This document shows positions 63,749 to 64,000 of a DNA stretch of 64,000 bases, piece after piece. This DNA comes from Phymatolithon calcareum (taxonomy: Eukaryota > Rhodophyta > Florideophyceae > Hapalidiales), in assembly GCA_977006965.1 (NCBI GenBank), contig OZ345356.1:558001-622000 (forward strand). The letters run 5' to 3'. How positions within the stretch are numbered: position 1 is the stretch's first letter; every line of letters starts with the position of its first letter. A program made the position numbers and the translations under genes. The notes under the pieces were generated by a model. The model ran no database searches. It worked only from the letters and a program-made list of their open reading frames with translations, and was not told where the DNA came from.

Positions 63749-64000
63749 GCTTCTGGTCAGGTCAGCGCTGTAATTTTCAACGAGCGCTTATGCTTTCTTC
63801 TGCTTGAACCAGGGCGTGTCCATATTACGCGGCCATGTTTGGAAATAGAGAAGCATGTTGGGGGGAGTGAGTAGAACCGAAAGGGAAACGAACACAGCTA
63901 CAGTCAGTCCTCCTAGCGCTAAAGTTCCCGACTGTCGCTGCATCTTGCGGGTAGTTCAAGCGTTAGTCCGTAACCAGACCACGCGAAGGCGTTGGGTAGC

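Larger units (their letters stand above)
33868..64000. repeat. Tandem segmental duplication, unit 2
   Basis: Direct-orientation second copy of 1-30101. The offset is 33867 at the left end and 33899 at the right end, so insertions and deletions nearly cancel. The right end runs off the window before the sulfotransferase would recur, so it is not known whether that gene is duplicated too. Confidence 0.95.

Overview
The window is eukaryotic nuclear DNA that is dense in transposable elements (TEs). It shows diverse non-LTR retrotransposon tails, hAT, pogo-type and piggyBac-type DNA transposons, a tRNA-like Pol III unit, and a few GC-rich or intron-poor membrane-protein genes with AATAAA-type 3' ends. 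I see no bacterial operon structure and no rRNA. The species cannot be fixed from the sequence. Arginine- and alanine-rich, intron-poor, GC-rich genes in a sea of TEs would fit a florideophyte red alga, and the LINE tails would also fit an invertebrate. Both are guesses.

Layout: the window is almost exactly two copies of one tandem segmental duplication with a period of about 33.87 kb. Base 1 corresponds to 33868 and base 30101 to 64000. Each unit holds, in order: the tail of TM1 gene A; a MITE and a LINE-A copy; a small MADPL ORF; a tRNA-like Pol III unit; a spacer (long in unit 1, largely missing in unit 2); TM1 gene B (8614 / 39177); a pogo-type MITE (9709 / 40274); LINE-B remnants; the two-exon TM2 gene (13457 / 47146); an internally deleted LINE-D (15588 / 49950); LINE-G remnants; several decayed genes; the TM3 gene (26316 / 58497); and GC-rich minus-strand ORFs. 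A complete sulfotransferase-like gene (31641-30265, minus) and TM1 gene A2 (32851-33876) sit at the unit junction.

After the duplication each unit collected its own insertions, so each unit serves as the empty-site control for the other. Unit 1 alone has a composite SINE-like element with a nested hAT (16557-17890), a piggyBac-like element (18038-19978), a second hAT (21750-22637), an H-tailed composite (24108-25488) and element F (27875-28654). Unit 2 alone has four LINE-A insertions (35879, 40812, 42825, 47597), LINE-H insertions (43505, 59278, 62040), LINE-C (51073), a 3.1 kb TE block (55313-58474) and a hairpin insertion (63288). Target-site duplications (TSDs) can be read directly for most of them.

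Gene condition: only TM1-B2 (39177-40190) and the sulfotransferase are fully open. TM1-B1, TM1-A2, both TM2 copies and both TM3 copies carry frameshifts, stops or LINE insertions. The two copies of each gene are usually broken at different positions, so the decay largely followed the duplication. The most unusual signals are a C-terminal domain shared by five different LINE families, an 888-bp hAT that keeps only an intact BED zinc-finger ORF, a piggyBac-like element flanked by CTAG instead of TTAA, and SVA-like composite retroelements. LINE-A, -B, -C, -D, -F, -G and -H are labels of convenience used only in this annotation.
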